This document shows, in pieces, positions 8,254 to 16,630 of a DNA stretch of 64,000 bases. The DNA comes from JAYODW01 sp038116745 (GTDB taxonomy: Bacteria; Pseudomonadota; Gammaproteobacteria; Ga0077536). Where the stretch lies: positions 16,810 to 80,809 of the forward strand of contig JAYODW010000020.1 of the NCBI GenBank assembly GCA_038116745.1. Direction: 5' to 3'. The notes beneath the pieces were generated by a model. It did no database searches. It was not told the DNA's origin and saw only the letters and a list, made by a program, of their open reading frames with translations. Both the position numbers and the translations under genes were made by a program. Position 1 is the stretch's first letter. Every line of letters begins with the position of its first letter.

Positions 8254-8673
8254 TTACGCGACGTTGGCGATCGCGTCTATCAACGCGTTGTAGAGACCCT
8301 CGAGGGCGGAGCGTACTTCGTCCTCGGGCGCGCCCGCAGGATTCCAGTTACTGCCCCAGGCAATGTTAGTGCCGCCGTCGCTTGTATCAGACAGGGTGAC
8401 TACGGCGCTGTAATTCTCTACGGGCAGTGCATTGTTTTCGATGATGCTGTAGCCGAACACCGCGCCATCGTGCAGCACGTCCAGGCGCTCAACTACGCGC
8501 CCGCCGTCTGCCAGCACGATCGTGCGCAGGGCGCCGATCCCCTCTCCCACGCATTCGCAGGACGTTACAGCGTCGGGCAGCAATTTTTTAACACCGCCAA
8601 AATCCGTCACTGCAGCAAACACCGCACTGCGCGGAACCTTTACGTTTCGTTCGACCAACGCGTCATACGACAT
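8254..8673 (-). CDS. SRPBCC (START-fold) family protein
   Basis: A 139-residue protein of the polyketide cyclase/Bet v1-like superfamily. It begins MSYDALVERNVKVPRSAVFAAVTDFGGVKKLLP (helix-grip N-terminal strand and helix), then carries strand-rich sequence and a C-terminal long helix (EDEVRSALEGLYNALIDAI). This fold binds hydrophobic ligands in a cavity. No catalytic residues can be assigned. GGGAGAAAA lies before the ATG. It is convergent with the LLM gene and lies downstream of phaZ on the same strand, 155 bases away. It may bind an acyl or lipid ligand; the specific function is unknown. Confidence 0.8.
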   Translation of the reverse strand: MSYDALVERNVKVPRSAVFAAVTDFGGVKKLLPDAVTSCECVGEGIGALRTIVLADGGRVVERLDVLHDGAVFGYSIIENNALPVENYSAVVTLSDTSDGGTNIAWGSNWNPAGAPEDEVRSALEGLYNALIDAIANVA

Positions 8674-8828
8674 ACATTTTCTCCCAGAGTCGTTCAGAGG
8701 CTGAGCGCGGCTGCAAGCATCCCGCTCAAGGGGTGGCCAGCTTAGCGGCGCCGGCTCGCAAGGTCGAGTTGAGCCGCGAGTTGTCGTCCGGCTTCCGCCA
8801 CGCGGGCTGGTGATAATTCGTGGCAGAT

Positions 8829-10076
8829 CTACAGCGTTTTATGTCGCCGCGCGGCGTGCGTCTGCACGAATTCACAGATTCGCGGCGCAATCTCAGCTCT
8901 CCAGCGGCTACCGTTGAATACTCCGTAGTGACCCACATCCGGCTGCACGTAATCCACACGTCGGGCGTCGGGAATGTTGCGACAAAGGTCATGGGCTGCC
9001 TGTGTCTGCCCGATCCCGGAGATGTCGTCGTTTTCGCCCTCTACGGTCATCAGCGCAGCCCGCGTGATCGCGCCTGGCTCTACCGGACGGCCACGATGCG
9101 TCATGGTGCCGTCCGCCAGACGATGTTCCTGAAACACGACCTGGATCGTCTCCAGGTAGTACTCCGCGGTGAGGTCCATCACCGCGAGATATTCGTCATA
9201 AAACTTCCGATGTGCAGCGACTGAGTCTCCATCACCGTCCACGAGATTGTTGAACAGCCGGCGATGTGCCGTCAGGTGCCGGTCAAGGTTCATAGTCATG
9301 AACCCGGTAAGCTGTAGAAACCCAGGATATACGCGCCTCATTGCACCCAGATGGGGGAACGGCACATGGGTGATAACGTTCTGCTCAAACCAGCTCAGCG
9401 GCCGTGACTTCGCCAACTCGTTTGGCTGGGTCGGGCTACGACGGGTGTCGATCGGGCTTCCCATCAGGGTCAGTGTCGCTGGCTCCGCAGGGTCCTGCTC
9501 GGCAGCCAGCAGTGCGGTCGCGGCGATGACCGCCGGTCCCGGCTGGCACACAGCCATGACGTTGAGGTCCGGGCCGAGCAGGCGCATGAACATCATTACG
9601 TAGTCAACATAGTCTTCCAGCGAAAAGCGCCCCTGCGCCAGCGGCACTTCGCGGGCATCCCGCCAGTCTGTGATGTAAACGTCGAAGTTCTCGACCAGGG
9701 TGCGAACGGTACCGCGCAACAGGGTTGCGTAATGTCCCGACATTGGCGCGACCACCAGCATACGAGGCAGTGCAGCGCGTTCAGCAGCCTCGGGGCACCA
9801 CAGGCGCCGCAGGTCGCAGAACGGCAGACGCTTGACTACCTTCTCGGACACCGCGAGCGTCTGACCGTTCTTTTCGACTGCGGTGATGCCGAAAGACGGC
9901 CGGCCGTAGCGTTTCGTGACACCTTCGAAAACATCCAGTGCCGCAGACGCGGCTTTGACCGGATAGGTGTACGAAAAGGGATTGCCCGGGTGTTCGAGCA
10001 CCAGACGCTGCAGATGCGCAGCCGCTCGGAACGGCGCAACCGCCGCGTGGGTCATTTCGTAGAGCTGATAGAGCAC
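8829..10076 (-). CDS. phaZ: Intracellular polyhydroxyalkanoate depolymerase (PhaZ)
   Basis: I place the start at the GTG at 10076, preceded by GAGG at eight bases. This gives 415 residues beginning LYQLYEMTHAAVAP, as in known PhaZ proteins. A longer frame to 10178 would need a TTG start without a ribosome site. The nucleophile motif is VCQPGP with C177, the cysteine seen in Ralstonia-type PhaZ1, instead of the serine of ordinary lipases. The conserved TDWRDAREVP segment is near residues 136-145, and the end holds VGHYGVF with the catalytic histidine. The enzyme hydrolyses stored PHA granules in the cytoplasm. No PHA synthase gene is present in the window. Confidence 0.92.
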   Translation of the reverse strand: MLYQLYEMTHAAVAPFRAAAHLQRLVLEHPGNPFSYTYPVKAASAALDVFEGVTKRYGRPSFGITAVEKNGQTLAVSEKVVKRLPFCDLRRLWCPEAAERAALPRMLVVAPMSGHYATLLRGTVRTLVENFDVYITDWRDAREVPLAQGRFSLEDYVDYVMMFMRLLGPDLNVMAVCQPGPAVIAATALLAAEQDPAEPATLTLMGSPIDTRRSPTQPNELAKSRPLSWFEQNVITHVPFPHLGAMRRVYPGFLQLTGFMTMNLDRHLTAHRRLFNNLVDGDGDSVAAHRKFYDEYLAVMDLTAEYYLETIQVVFQEHRLADGTMTHRGRPVEPGAITRAALMTVEGENDDISGIGQTQAAHDLCRNIPDARRVDYVQPDVGHYGVFNGSRWRAEIAPRICEFVQTHAARRHKTL

Positions 10077-10212
10077 AGGGATTGCCTCAGGTGCGGAACG
10101 AAGCAGACGCAGGGCAGTAATTTTTTGCGCTGCAGCATACGTCACCCCTTCACCGCTGCCAAGCAAAGCTTCCGACAACTTACGTGGTCACATGATTCAA
10201 TCGTGGCTCGCT

Positions 10213-10218
10213 TACAAT
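10213..10218 (+). promoter_or_regulatory. Possible -10 element upstream of the VOC gene
   Basis: TACAAT lies 30 bases before the VOC start codon, in the gap between the diverging phaZ and VOC genes. The -35 region is poor, so the assignment is tentative. Confidence 0.3.
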
Positions 10219-10247
10219 GCATAGACAAACCCGGTGGAGGATTTGCC

Positions 10248-10655
10248 ATGCCCCTTGATCGCCTGGACCACTACTTTGTTTATTCCTCAGACCTGGAGCG
10301 TACCCGCAGCTTCTATACCGACGTGCTCGGCATGGAGTGCGGCGCACGGCCGGATTTCGGCTTCCCGGGGCATTGGTTCTACCTGGAAGGGAGACCGGTG
10401 GTGCACGCCGGGAATGACGAGTTCAAGGGTGGCTACGTGACCGATGATGCCCCGAGACAGATCGAGGGCGGCACCGGTCCGGTTGATCACATCGCGTTCC
10501 GCGGGCGCAATATCGATGAGTTCATCGAGCGTTTCAGTGCTGCAGGACTCAAGTTCAACCGTCAGGAAATCCCGGACTTCGGGTTAAGCCAGCTGTTCGT
10601 GAAAGACCCGGATGGGGTCACAATCGAGCTGAATTTCTTTCATGCCGACGGCTGA
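10248..10655 (+). CDS. VOC family protein (glyoxalase/dioxygenase fold)
   Basis: I start the gene at the ATG at 10248, which has GGAGG eight bases upstream. The frame stays open farther upstream but that part overlaps phaZ. The 135-residue product shows one vicinal-oxygen-chelate unit: RLDHYFVYSSDLERTRSFY at the N-terminus, PVDHIAF in the middle (second metal-side histidine) and FVKDPDGVTIELNFF at the end with the metal-binding glutamate. These proteins use Fe, Mn or Zn for lyase, isomerase or dioxygenase chemistry, or bind ligands. Its last 14 bases overlap the DUF1329 gene, so the two are translationally coupled. Confidence 0.88.
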   Translation: MPLDRLDHYFVYSSDLERTRSFYTDVLGMECGARPDFGFPGHWFYLEGRPVVHAGNDEFKGGYVTDDAPRQIEGGTGPVDHIAFRGRNIDEFIERFSAAGLKFNRQEIPDFGLSQLFVKDPDGVTIELNFFHADG

Positions 10656-11994
10656 TTGGGCGCATTATTTCCGCGCACCGCGGCTCTTAACGTCGGACTG
10701 GACCCGCGTCCTGTGTACCGTCCTGCTCGGCCTGACCATTGCCACGAGCGGCGCGGCAGCGGATTTTCACGTCGATCTGCCGCAGCTGAACGAGCTGACC
10801 CCGCGCCCGGGCCTGGTTATCGACGGCAGCAATAGCAACCGCTACGCCCACCTGCTGGATCCCGATTTCCTACAGTTCATCACCGCGGGCGCGGTGACAC
10901 TGGAGGTCGGAGAGCCGCTGTCTTTCGATCCTCACCCGGCTTTTATCCACGCCACGGAGCGTCTGCGCGGTCAGGCTGCGCTGGCCGAGGAGCGCGGACA
11001 GCTGAGCAATTTTTCACAGGGCCTGCCGTTTCCGGGCGAGCTTCAAGGCGCCGATAAAGAGGCCGGAGAGCGCCTGGCCTGGAACATGCGCTACGCCTAC
11101 ACCGGTGACAGCGGTGTGCTGCCGGAAATTCACTGGCAGCTGAAAGACTGGCGCAGCGAGAAAGTCGAATTCGAAATGCTGTTCGAAGCGCGCCTGATGC
11201 GCTTCATGTACCGGCATGTGCTGGAACCCATTCCGTTCGTTGATCCCAATCCACAGGACGCCTACGGCGCGTTTTTCCTCAACGCCATTGATGCCGGGAG
11301 CTATGACGGTACGCAGGCGCTGGTGTTTGCTAACCGCGACGACATGCGTGAGCTCAACGGCTGGGTCTACATTCCACCGCTGAACCGCACGCAGTCCCTC
11401 GCCTCTTTTTCAACCGAGGAATCGATGTTCGGCAGCGATATCCTGCCGACAGATTTCATCGTCTATTCCGGACGCCTGACGGATATGGACTGGGCCTATC
11501 TGGGCGAGACCTACATGCTGCTGCCGTTCTACCGCCATGACCTGGTTCAGCTGTCCCCCCGCAAAGCGCGCAAATATGAGTACTGGCACGTCGACTTCAA
11601 TGGTCGCGCCGGCTGTTTTCCCCGGGTTCAATGGCAGGTGCGTCCCGTCCGCATCCTGGTCGGGACGGCGCGTGACCCCGCCGCCCGTGCACAGAAGCGG
11701 ATCCTGTATGTGGATGCCCAGACCCACGTCGTTGCCCTGTGGAAGGTCTTTCGCGAAGACGACGCGCTGTGGAAATTTGCGCTGACCAGTTACGCCCACC
11801 CTAACTCGCATCTGCCGGAAAACAATGAATCGGGCGCCCCGATCCCGACTGCTTTCAGCTCCATCGATATCACGACCAACCGCTGCACGACCGTGCAGCT
11901 GCTGACCCGGGTCAATGTGGCCGACGTCACGGCGGAAGATTTCGACACCGGGCGCATGCAGAGCGGCGGAGGGCGCGGCTTCAGGCGGCGCTAA
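10642..11994 (+). CDS. DUF1329 domain protein, exported
   Basis: A 450-residue protein with an N-terminal hydrophobic signal segment (VLCTVLLGLTIATSGAAA, about residues 23-40), so it is probably periplasmic or attached to the outer membrane. The mature part fits DUF1329, a large LolB/LolA-like beta fold often found beside DUF1302 proteins and RND transporters in lipid, sterol or PAH degraders. Landmarks are RLAWNMRYAY, GWVYIPPLNRTQSL, GSDILPTDF and the tyrosine-rich KYEYWHVDF. It probably carries or senses a lipophilic molecule. The tail is glycine/arginine-rich (SGGGRGFRRR). The start overlaps the VOC gene by 14 bases. Confidence 0.85.
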   Translation: MPTADWAHYFRAPRLLTSDWTRVLCTVLLGLTIATSGAAADFHVDLPQLNELTPRPGLVIDGSNSNRYAHLLDPDFLQFITAGAVTLEVGEPLSFDPHPAFIHATERLRGQAALAEERGQLSNFSQGLPFPGELQGADKEAGERLAWNMRYAYTGDSGVLPEIHWQLKDWRSEKVEFEMLFEARLMRFMYRHVLEPIPFVDPNPQDAYGAFFLNAIDAGSYDGTQALVFANRDDMRELNGWVYIPPLNRTQSLASFSTEESMFGSDILPTDFIVYSGRLTDMDWAYLGETYMLLPFYRHDLVQLSPRKARKYEYWHVDFNGRAGCFPRVQWQVRPVRILVGTARDPAARAQKRILYVDAQTHVVALWKVFREDDALWKFALTSYAHPNSHLPENNESGAPIPTAFSSIDITTNRCTTVQLLTRVNVADVTAEDFDTGRMQSGGGRGFRRR

Positions 11995-12072
11995 ATCAGA
12001 CGACCTTGGGGTCGGCGGTGACTCTTTCGCCGCTGCACTTTGAGCGTCGGCTCTATCAAGGGGAGAACGACT

Positions 12073-13149
12073 ATGAAATTCAGCCTGCACGTGCAGACAC
12101 GAATCACCGACTGGCAGCTCATCAAGGAGCTAGAAGATCTCGGCTATGACGCTGCCTGGGTTCCAGATACCCAGATGATGTGGAGCGACTGCTACGCCAC
12201 CATGGCGCTGGCCGCGCAGAACACCAGCCGGATCCGGATCGGGACCGGCGTCGCGATTGCCGGGACCCGTATCGCGCCGACCACGGCTGCCGCCATCGCC
12301 TCGGTCAACGCCATCGCGCCGGGGCGCATTTTTCTGGGCATCGGCACAGGTCACACGGCGATGCGCGTCATGGGTCAGGACCCGCTGCCGATCAAAGAAT
12401 TCCGGGAATACCTCCGGGTCGTCCGCGCCATGCTGCAGGGCGAGGAAGTGGAATACACCTATCGCGGCCGTACCACCCCGATCGTGTGGCAGGACCACGG
12501 CACGGGATTCCGTAACATTGAGACCCCCATTCCTATCTACGTAGCGGCCAACGGCCCGCGTGCCCTGCGCACCGCGGGGATGTACGGCGACGGTCTCGTG
12601 TCCGTCTTTAACGAACAGAAAGCAGTGCTCGATTTCAACCTTGCTCATGTGCGCGAGGGCGGCGCCATGGCCAATCGTGACCTGTCGGACTACCACACGG
12701 TGTCCCTGACCAACGCGGTCATTCTTCAAGCTGGCGAGAAGCTGACCGACGACGCAGTCATAGAGCGCGCCGGTTCCTGGGTCGTGACGGCCCTGCATTT
12801 CGTCTATGAAATCTGGCGTTACACCAAAGACGACAGCGTGGTGCCGGAATACATGAAGGGGATCTGGGAGGAGTACAACGACCACGTAGAGAATTTCCCA
12901 GTGCCGCAGGACCGCTGGCACCAGCTGATCCACGAAGGGCACTGCAGTTATTTCACGCCCGGTGAGCGCAAATTCGTGACCCCCGCCATGATTGATGGCA
13001 CCTCGCTGGTGGGCAGCCCGAGTGAGCTGGCTGAGAAAATCCGGGCTGCTGGCAGCAACGGCCTTGGTGAGGTGAGCCTCCTGCCGCCGCTGGCGCAGAT
13101 CTGGCAAGTTGCTGAGGACTTCGCGAAAAACGTAATCCCGCTCGTCTGA
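12073..13149 (+). CDS. LLM-class flavin-dependent oxidoreductase (F420/FMN type)
   Basis: I start at the ATG at 12073 (MKFSLHVQTRITDW), eight bases after AAGGGGAG; a longer frame begins at 12040 without a ribosome site. The product is 358 residues. Visible family features are ELEDLGYDAAWVPDTQ, RIRIGTGVAIAGTR, the strand GRIFLGIGTGHTAMR and IPIYVAANGPRALRTAGMYGDG (two adjoining parts). This pattern is closer to methylenetetrahydromethanopterin-reductase-like and F420-linked members than to alkanal monooxygenases, though FMN use is common in proteobacteria. It stands alone, following the DUF1329 gene by 78 bases. Its substrate is unknown. Confidence 0.88.
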   Translation: MKFSLHVQTRITDWQLIKELEDLGYDAAWVPDTQMMWSDCYATMALAAQNTSRIRIGTGVAIAGTRIAPTTAAAIASVNAIAPGRIFLGIGTGHTAMRVMGQDPLPIKEFREYLRVVRAMLQGEEVEYTYRGRTTPIVWQDHGTGFRNIETPIPIYVAANGPRALRTAGMYGDGLVSVFNEQKAVLDFNLAHVREGGAMANRDLSDYHTVSLTNAVILQAGEKLTDDAVIERAGSWVVTALHFVYEIWRYTKDDSVVPEYMKGIWEEYNDHVENFPVPQDRWHQLIHEGHCSYFTPGERKFVTPAMIDGTSLVGSPSELAEKIRAAGSNGLGEVSLLPPLAQIWQVAEDFAKNVIPLV

Positions 13150-13202
13150 GCGGTCAGCCACCACCCGGTCCGCCGCGCAAAGTCACGGCGGGCCTGTCGG
13201 TA

Positions 13203-13877
13203 TTACGGGCCGGGCAGAATCACATGCTCACGCGTGATGATGAAATCCAGGTGGCCGCGCACAAAATTCGCCTCATCATCACGGGTGGCGGCGTAGGCGT
13301 CAGTGCCCACCGAACCCCGCATGGCCTGCGTGCTCTCGAACCAGGTCAGCGCGAACCCATCCAGGGCCGGTGTCCGGCCATTCAGATAGGATGTTGCGCG
13401 CGAATGGTTCTGCACGTAGCGATCGATTGTCGGGATGCTTGCTCCTAGAGGGCCATGAACCTCGCGCCAGTAGCGCTGAAACTCCGGCACCTCCATTCCT
13501 GCCTTCCGGTGGACGAACTCGATGTTTTTCACCCCGCTGGCGGGCACCGCACCGTCCTTGATGACATGTTCGTCCACGAACAGTTGAACGTGCCGCTCGG
13601 TATCGATGAAGCGCGCTTCATCTGCCCGCACGGCATCGAGCGCTGAGGAACCGTTCAGGGCGCGCAGGGCATCGGTGCTGTCAAACCAGAGCTCAGCCAC
13701 CCCGTCCGCTGCAGGCTGCAGCTTTTTGTACCCGGACAAAAGCGTGTGGCACTGCACGTAGCGCCGCAGTCCCGGGAGTCGCGAAACGACACCGGCGTGA
13801 ACGTCGCGCCAGTGCGCCTGGAAGGCCTCAACGTCCATTCCGTCACGACGTTGAAGGATCGATACCAGCTTAATCAT
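13203..13877 (-). CDS. Tandem EthD-domain protein
   Basis: I start at the ATG at 13877 (MIKLVSILQRRDGMD); the frame is open farther upstream but overlaps the GFA gene. The 224-residue product contains two repeats of the EthD ferredoxin-like domain: VEAFQAHWRDVHAGVVSRLP in the first half and VPEFQRYWREVHGPLGASIP in the second, each followed by RYVQ(C/N)H. EthD domains form dimeric barrels that bind small hydrophobic ligands; a fused pair would make the barrel within one chain. The name comes from the ethyl tert-butyl ether locus, but the role is often accessory. It overlaps the GFA gene by 8 bases. Confidence 0.82.
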   Translation of the reverse strand: MIKLVSILQRRDGMDVEAFQAHWRDVHAGVVSRLPGLRRYVQCHTLLSGYKKLQPAADGVAELWFDSTDALRALNGSSALDAVRADEARFIDTERHVQLFVDEHVIKDGAVPASGVKNIEFVHRKAGMEVPEFQRYWREVHGPLGASIPTIDRYVQNHSRATSYLNGRTPALDGFALTWFESTQAMRGSVGTDAYAATRDDEANFVRGHLDFIITREHVILPGP

Positions 13878-14340
13878 GGCAGGGGCTTTCCTCTTTGCTG
13901 CCGGGGTCACGACCAGGTTCGAATGCAGGATATCGCGGCAGCTCGTCCCGCGCCTCACACCAGACCGCCGCTTCCGCCGTGAAAATGTGTCCTTCCTGCG
14001 GCAGACCAGGCAAGGCCTCGAACAGCCCGGCCCGCACACGAACGTTGTCAGCGCCGTCCCTGCGACTGTAAAGCGGCGAACCGCAGCCCGCGCAGAAACA
14101 CCGCGCTTTGTTGGCAGAGGCGCGGTATTCGCGTACCAGACCATGCGGATCATCCAGCGCAAACGCCGCCATTGGCACCGGGAATACCGCGATAAACGCG
14201 CTGCCGGAGCTGCGGCGGCATTCGCGGCAGTGGCAGAAAACCAGGCCGCCGCTGACGCCGCTCACCGACAGGCGGACCCTGCCGCACAGACACGCTCCGG
14301 AATAGCTCGAACGGACCGATGAAGATGCCTCAGGTTCCAT
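13870..14340 (-). CDS. GFA family protein (Gfa/CENP-V zinc fold)
   Basis: A 156-residue protein with the full cysteine set of the glutathione-dependent formaldehyde-activating (Gfa) fold: CLCGRV near residue 17, CHCRECRRSSGS near 36-47 and CFCAGCGSPLYS near 81-92, which bind zinc. The family name comes from an enzyme that speeds S-hydroxymethylglutathione formation, but most members have no proven activity. The start has no strong ribosome site. It lies upstream of and overlaps the EthD gene, so the pair is coupled. A second GFA gene lies at 56470-56943. Confidence 0.83.
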   Translation of the reverse strand: MEPEASSSVRSSYSGACLCGRVRLSVSGVSGGLVFCHCRECRRSSGSAFIAVFPVPMAAFALDDPHGLVREYRASANKARCFCAGCGSPLYSRRDGADNVRVRAGLFEALPGLPQEGHIFTAEAAVWCEARDELPRYPAFEPGRDPGSKEESPCHD

Positions 14341-14548
14341 AGCTATGTACCAGTCACCACAAGGGCCGGCAGTCTAGCTCTGAGTGCCGGACTCAGCCAT
14401 TCTCCCCGGTGGGCCAGCCGTGCATGGCGCAGACGCCCGGCTGTCATTTACACGTGTCCTTCCACGCTCGCCCGCTCGGCGGTTGAGTCCCCGCAGATCT
14501 ACATGGCACCATGCCGCCCGCTTAAGCGCCTTGGTTCCCGAGCTCTGA

Positions 14549-15193
14549 ATGAGACTATCTGAAGCATTTTTCGCGTTCTCGGTTCTGCTGACGAGCACCG
14601 TCGCCGCTGGCAACGTGCACGCCGCCGCGGACGAACTCACCGGCCACTGGGAGCTGAACGAAAAGCTCAGCGAGGAGGCCGACGAGGCATTTGACGGCAA
14701 ACTGCGCAAAGAGCGTCATCTCAACATCGACCGGGAGTCCGCCAGCCAGAGACGCGCCATGGACGCTTCCCAGGACAACTACTGGGAAGCAGTCGGCAAA
14801 GTACGGGAACGACGTTCGTCGAAGAACCTGCGCCGTCTGGGCAGCGCTTATCCCCTGCTCACTTCGACGCGTCTGGACATCAACCGCCTCGAGGATGGTT
14901 TCGCCTTCACCTACGACGACCTGCTGCCGCGCCGCGTGCGCCCGAACCCTGCCGGACGGGTGTACTCAGCCAAGGGTGATGAACTGATCTCGGACAGTAT
15001 CGGCCACACGCTGAGCTACTGGGAAGGGGACACACTGGTGTTGGAGACCGACCCGCCGGATGGCGGTCGCTATCTCGAGAAAATCAAGCGACTCCACGCG
15101 CCTGAGCGACTGGAGTACCGCGTCAATGTGAAGCTGCGCGTACTGACCGAGCCGGTTGAGATGGTGCGCATTTTCGAGCCGAAATCGCCCTAG
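14549..15193 (+). CDS. Hypothetical exported protein
   Basis: A 214-residue protein I do not recognise. Residues 1-26 form a signal peptide (FFAFSVLLTSTVAAGNVHA followed by A), so it is likely periplasmic. The mature part is charged, begins LTGHWELNEKLSEEADEAFDG and has a basic region KVRERRSSKNLRRLGS. The second half appears beta-rich with GDELISDSIGHTLSYWEGD and LVLETDPPDGGRYLEKI, a pattern seen in small secreted proteins that measure residual sample-like beta sheets. No cysteines or lipobox were seen. It stands alone between the GFA/EthD pair and the convergent CoA-transferase. Confidence 0.65.
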   Translation: MRLSEAFFAFSVLLTSTVAAGNVHAAADELTGHWELNEKLSEEADEAFDGKLRKERHLNIDRESASQRRAMDASQDNYWEAVGKVRERRSSKNLRRLGSAYPLLTSTRLDINRLEDGFAFTYDDLLPRRVRPNPAGRVYSAKGDELISDSIGHTLSYWEGDTLVLETDPPDGGRYLEKIKRLHAPERLEYRVNVKLRVLTEPVEMVRIFEPKSP

Positions 15194-15207
15194 CGCGGCC
15201 TCACGCC

Positions 15208-16464
15208 TCACCCCGTCGAAGCACCCACAGAGGCCGCCAGCTCGTCACGGAATTCAGGGTGAGACACGGCGATCAGGGCCTCTGCCCGCTGCCACAGACT
15301 CTGCCCCCTAAGCCGCGCTATCCCGTACTCCGTTACCACGCAGTCAACGCAGAACCGCGGCGTGGTCACGACGCTGCCAGGCGCCAGTGCCGCCACGATC
15401 TTGGAGCGTTTCCCATCGGCCGTGGTCGATGGCATCGCAATGATTGAACAGCCGTCCGGCGAGCGCGCTGCCGCTTCAATGTATTCCAGGCTGCCGCCGG
15501 CGCCGCTGATCTGGGTGGCGCCCAGGGTCTCTCCATTGCTTTGACCCATCAGGTCGATCTCGATCGCAGAATTGATTGAGATAAAACGGTCCAACTCGGC
15601 CAGGGCTCCAGGATGGTGGGTGTAATCGAGCCCCTGCATATTGACCAGGGTGTTTCCGTTGCAGCGCTCATACAGACTCGGCAGTCCTGCCAGCTCGCCG
15701 GTCACGATCTGTGGCTGCCCCGACACGGCATCCAGGAAAGTGACGAGACCCTGGGACAACATCCCGGAGTAAAGGCTGACCCCCGGTACGCCTCCCAGGC
15801 TGGCCAGTACCCGGTCCGGCACCGCGCCAATCCCGAGCTGCACGGTTGCCCGATCAGGGATGAGACTCAGGACGTTCTCGATGATGCGCTCGTCGCGCGC
15901 ATCCGGACTCCCCGTGTCATAGGTTGCCAGCGGCTCATCGGACTCGATCGCAAAGTCAATCCGCTCCAGCGGCACGCGTGAATTGCCCGCCGTCACGGGC
16001 ATGTTGCTGTTCATCTCAGCGATGACCAGACGGGTCTGCTGCAGGAAATGCGGGTTCGGTCCGACTGATATACCGAGGCTGACCGTCCCGTCCGCCTGCG
16101 GCATGGAAGTCTGAATTACCTGCGCGTCGATATGGAAAGGACCGTCGCGGCGGATCGTCTGCATCAGATCGCTCAAACGCAAAGGGACAAAACTGACCTT
16201 CGCGCGATCGTTTTCGCTGAACAACTTTCGCAGCGCAGGTGCTGCCTGCCAGGTCGTGTAGTGGAAATGCTCGCCGAGACCACGCTGCAGGAAGTCGTAA
16301 CGCCCCAGCGAAAGCCCTGAGCACACGGTGAGCGATGAAAACCGCTCCACGTCTGCGCTGAACGCCTGATAGAAACGCCGGGGATCGGCGCAGCCGCCGG
16401 GAAACACCACGCGGGTCCCGTCTTCGAGTGCGGCAACCGCCGATGCAGGGTCGACAACCTTCAT
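15208..16464 (-). CDS. Acetyl-CoA hydrolase/4-hydroxybutyrate CoA-transferase family protein
   Basis: A 418-residue class I-type CoA-transferase. The segment ATVQLGIGAVPDRVLASLGG near the middle and the catalytic-glutamate region SINSAIEIDLMGQSNGET are diagnostic; the Glu in AIEID forms the glutamyl-CoA thioester. The C-terminal half carries VVTEYGIARLRGQSLWQRAEALI, also conserved. Such enzymes move CoA from acetyl-CoA or succinyl-CoA to a hydroxy or short-chain acid, or hydrolyse the thioester. It is transcribed away from the sodium/solute symporter across a 166-base gap, so uptake and activation of an organic acid may be linked. Confidence 0.88.
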   Translation of the reverse strand: MKVVDPASAVAALEDGTRVVFPGGCADPRRFYQAFSADVERFSSLTVCSGLSLGRYDFLQRGLGEHFHYTTWQAAPALRKLFSENDRAKVSFVPLRLSDLMQTIRRDGPFHIDAQVIQTSMPQADGTVSLGISVGPNPHFLQQTRLVIAEMNSNMPVTAGNSRVPLERIDFAIESDEPLATYDTGSPDARDERIIENVLSLIPDRATVQLGIGAVPDRVLASLGGVPGVSLYSGMLSQGLVTFLDAVSGQPQIVTGELAGLPSLYERCNGNTLVNMQGLDYTHHPGALAELDRFISINSAIEIDLMGQSNGETLGATQISGAGGSLEYIEAAARSPDGCSIIAMPSTTADGKRSKIVAALAPGSVVTTPRFCVDCVVTEYGIARLRGQSLWQRAEALIAVSHPEFRDELAASVGASTG

Positions 16465-16630
16465 ATTGAGAAGCTTCCTGAATATCCGTTCGGGTGGCGG
16501 CAGTTTATGTCAGCCCGAACCTGGTCGCTGCCTGACAGGTGTCTGGGGGGATGATATAAATCGCCGCGCGCCGGGGGAGCAGGCGTCGCCATTTCATTCA
16601 CGCCGACTATTTCACAGGGGAGCTTCTTGC

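Noticed and set aside
12130..13164. Open frame of 344 codons on the minus strand
   Set aside because: It mirrors the LLM oxidoreductase gene in high-GC sequence; the plus-strand product has all family motifs.
13878..14162. N-terminal extension of the EthD protein
   Set aside because: It overlaps the GFA gene with full zinc motifs; the EthD protein starts at 13877.
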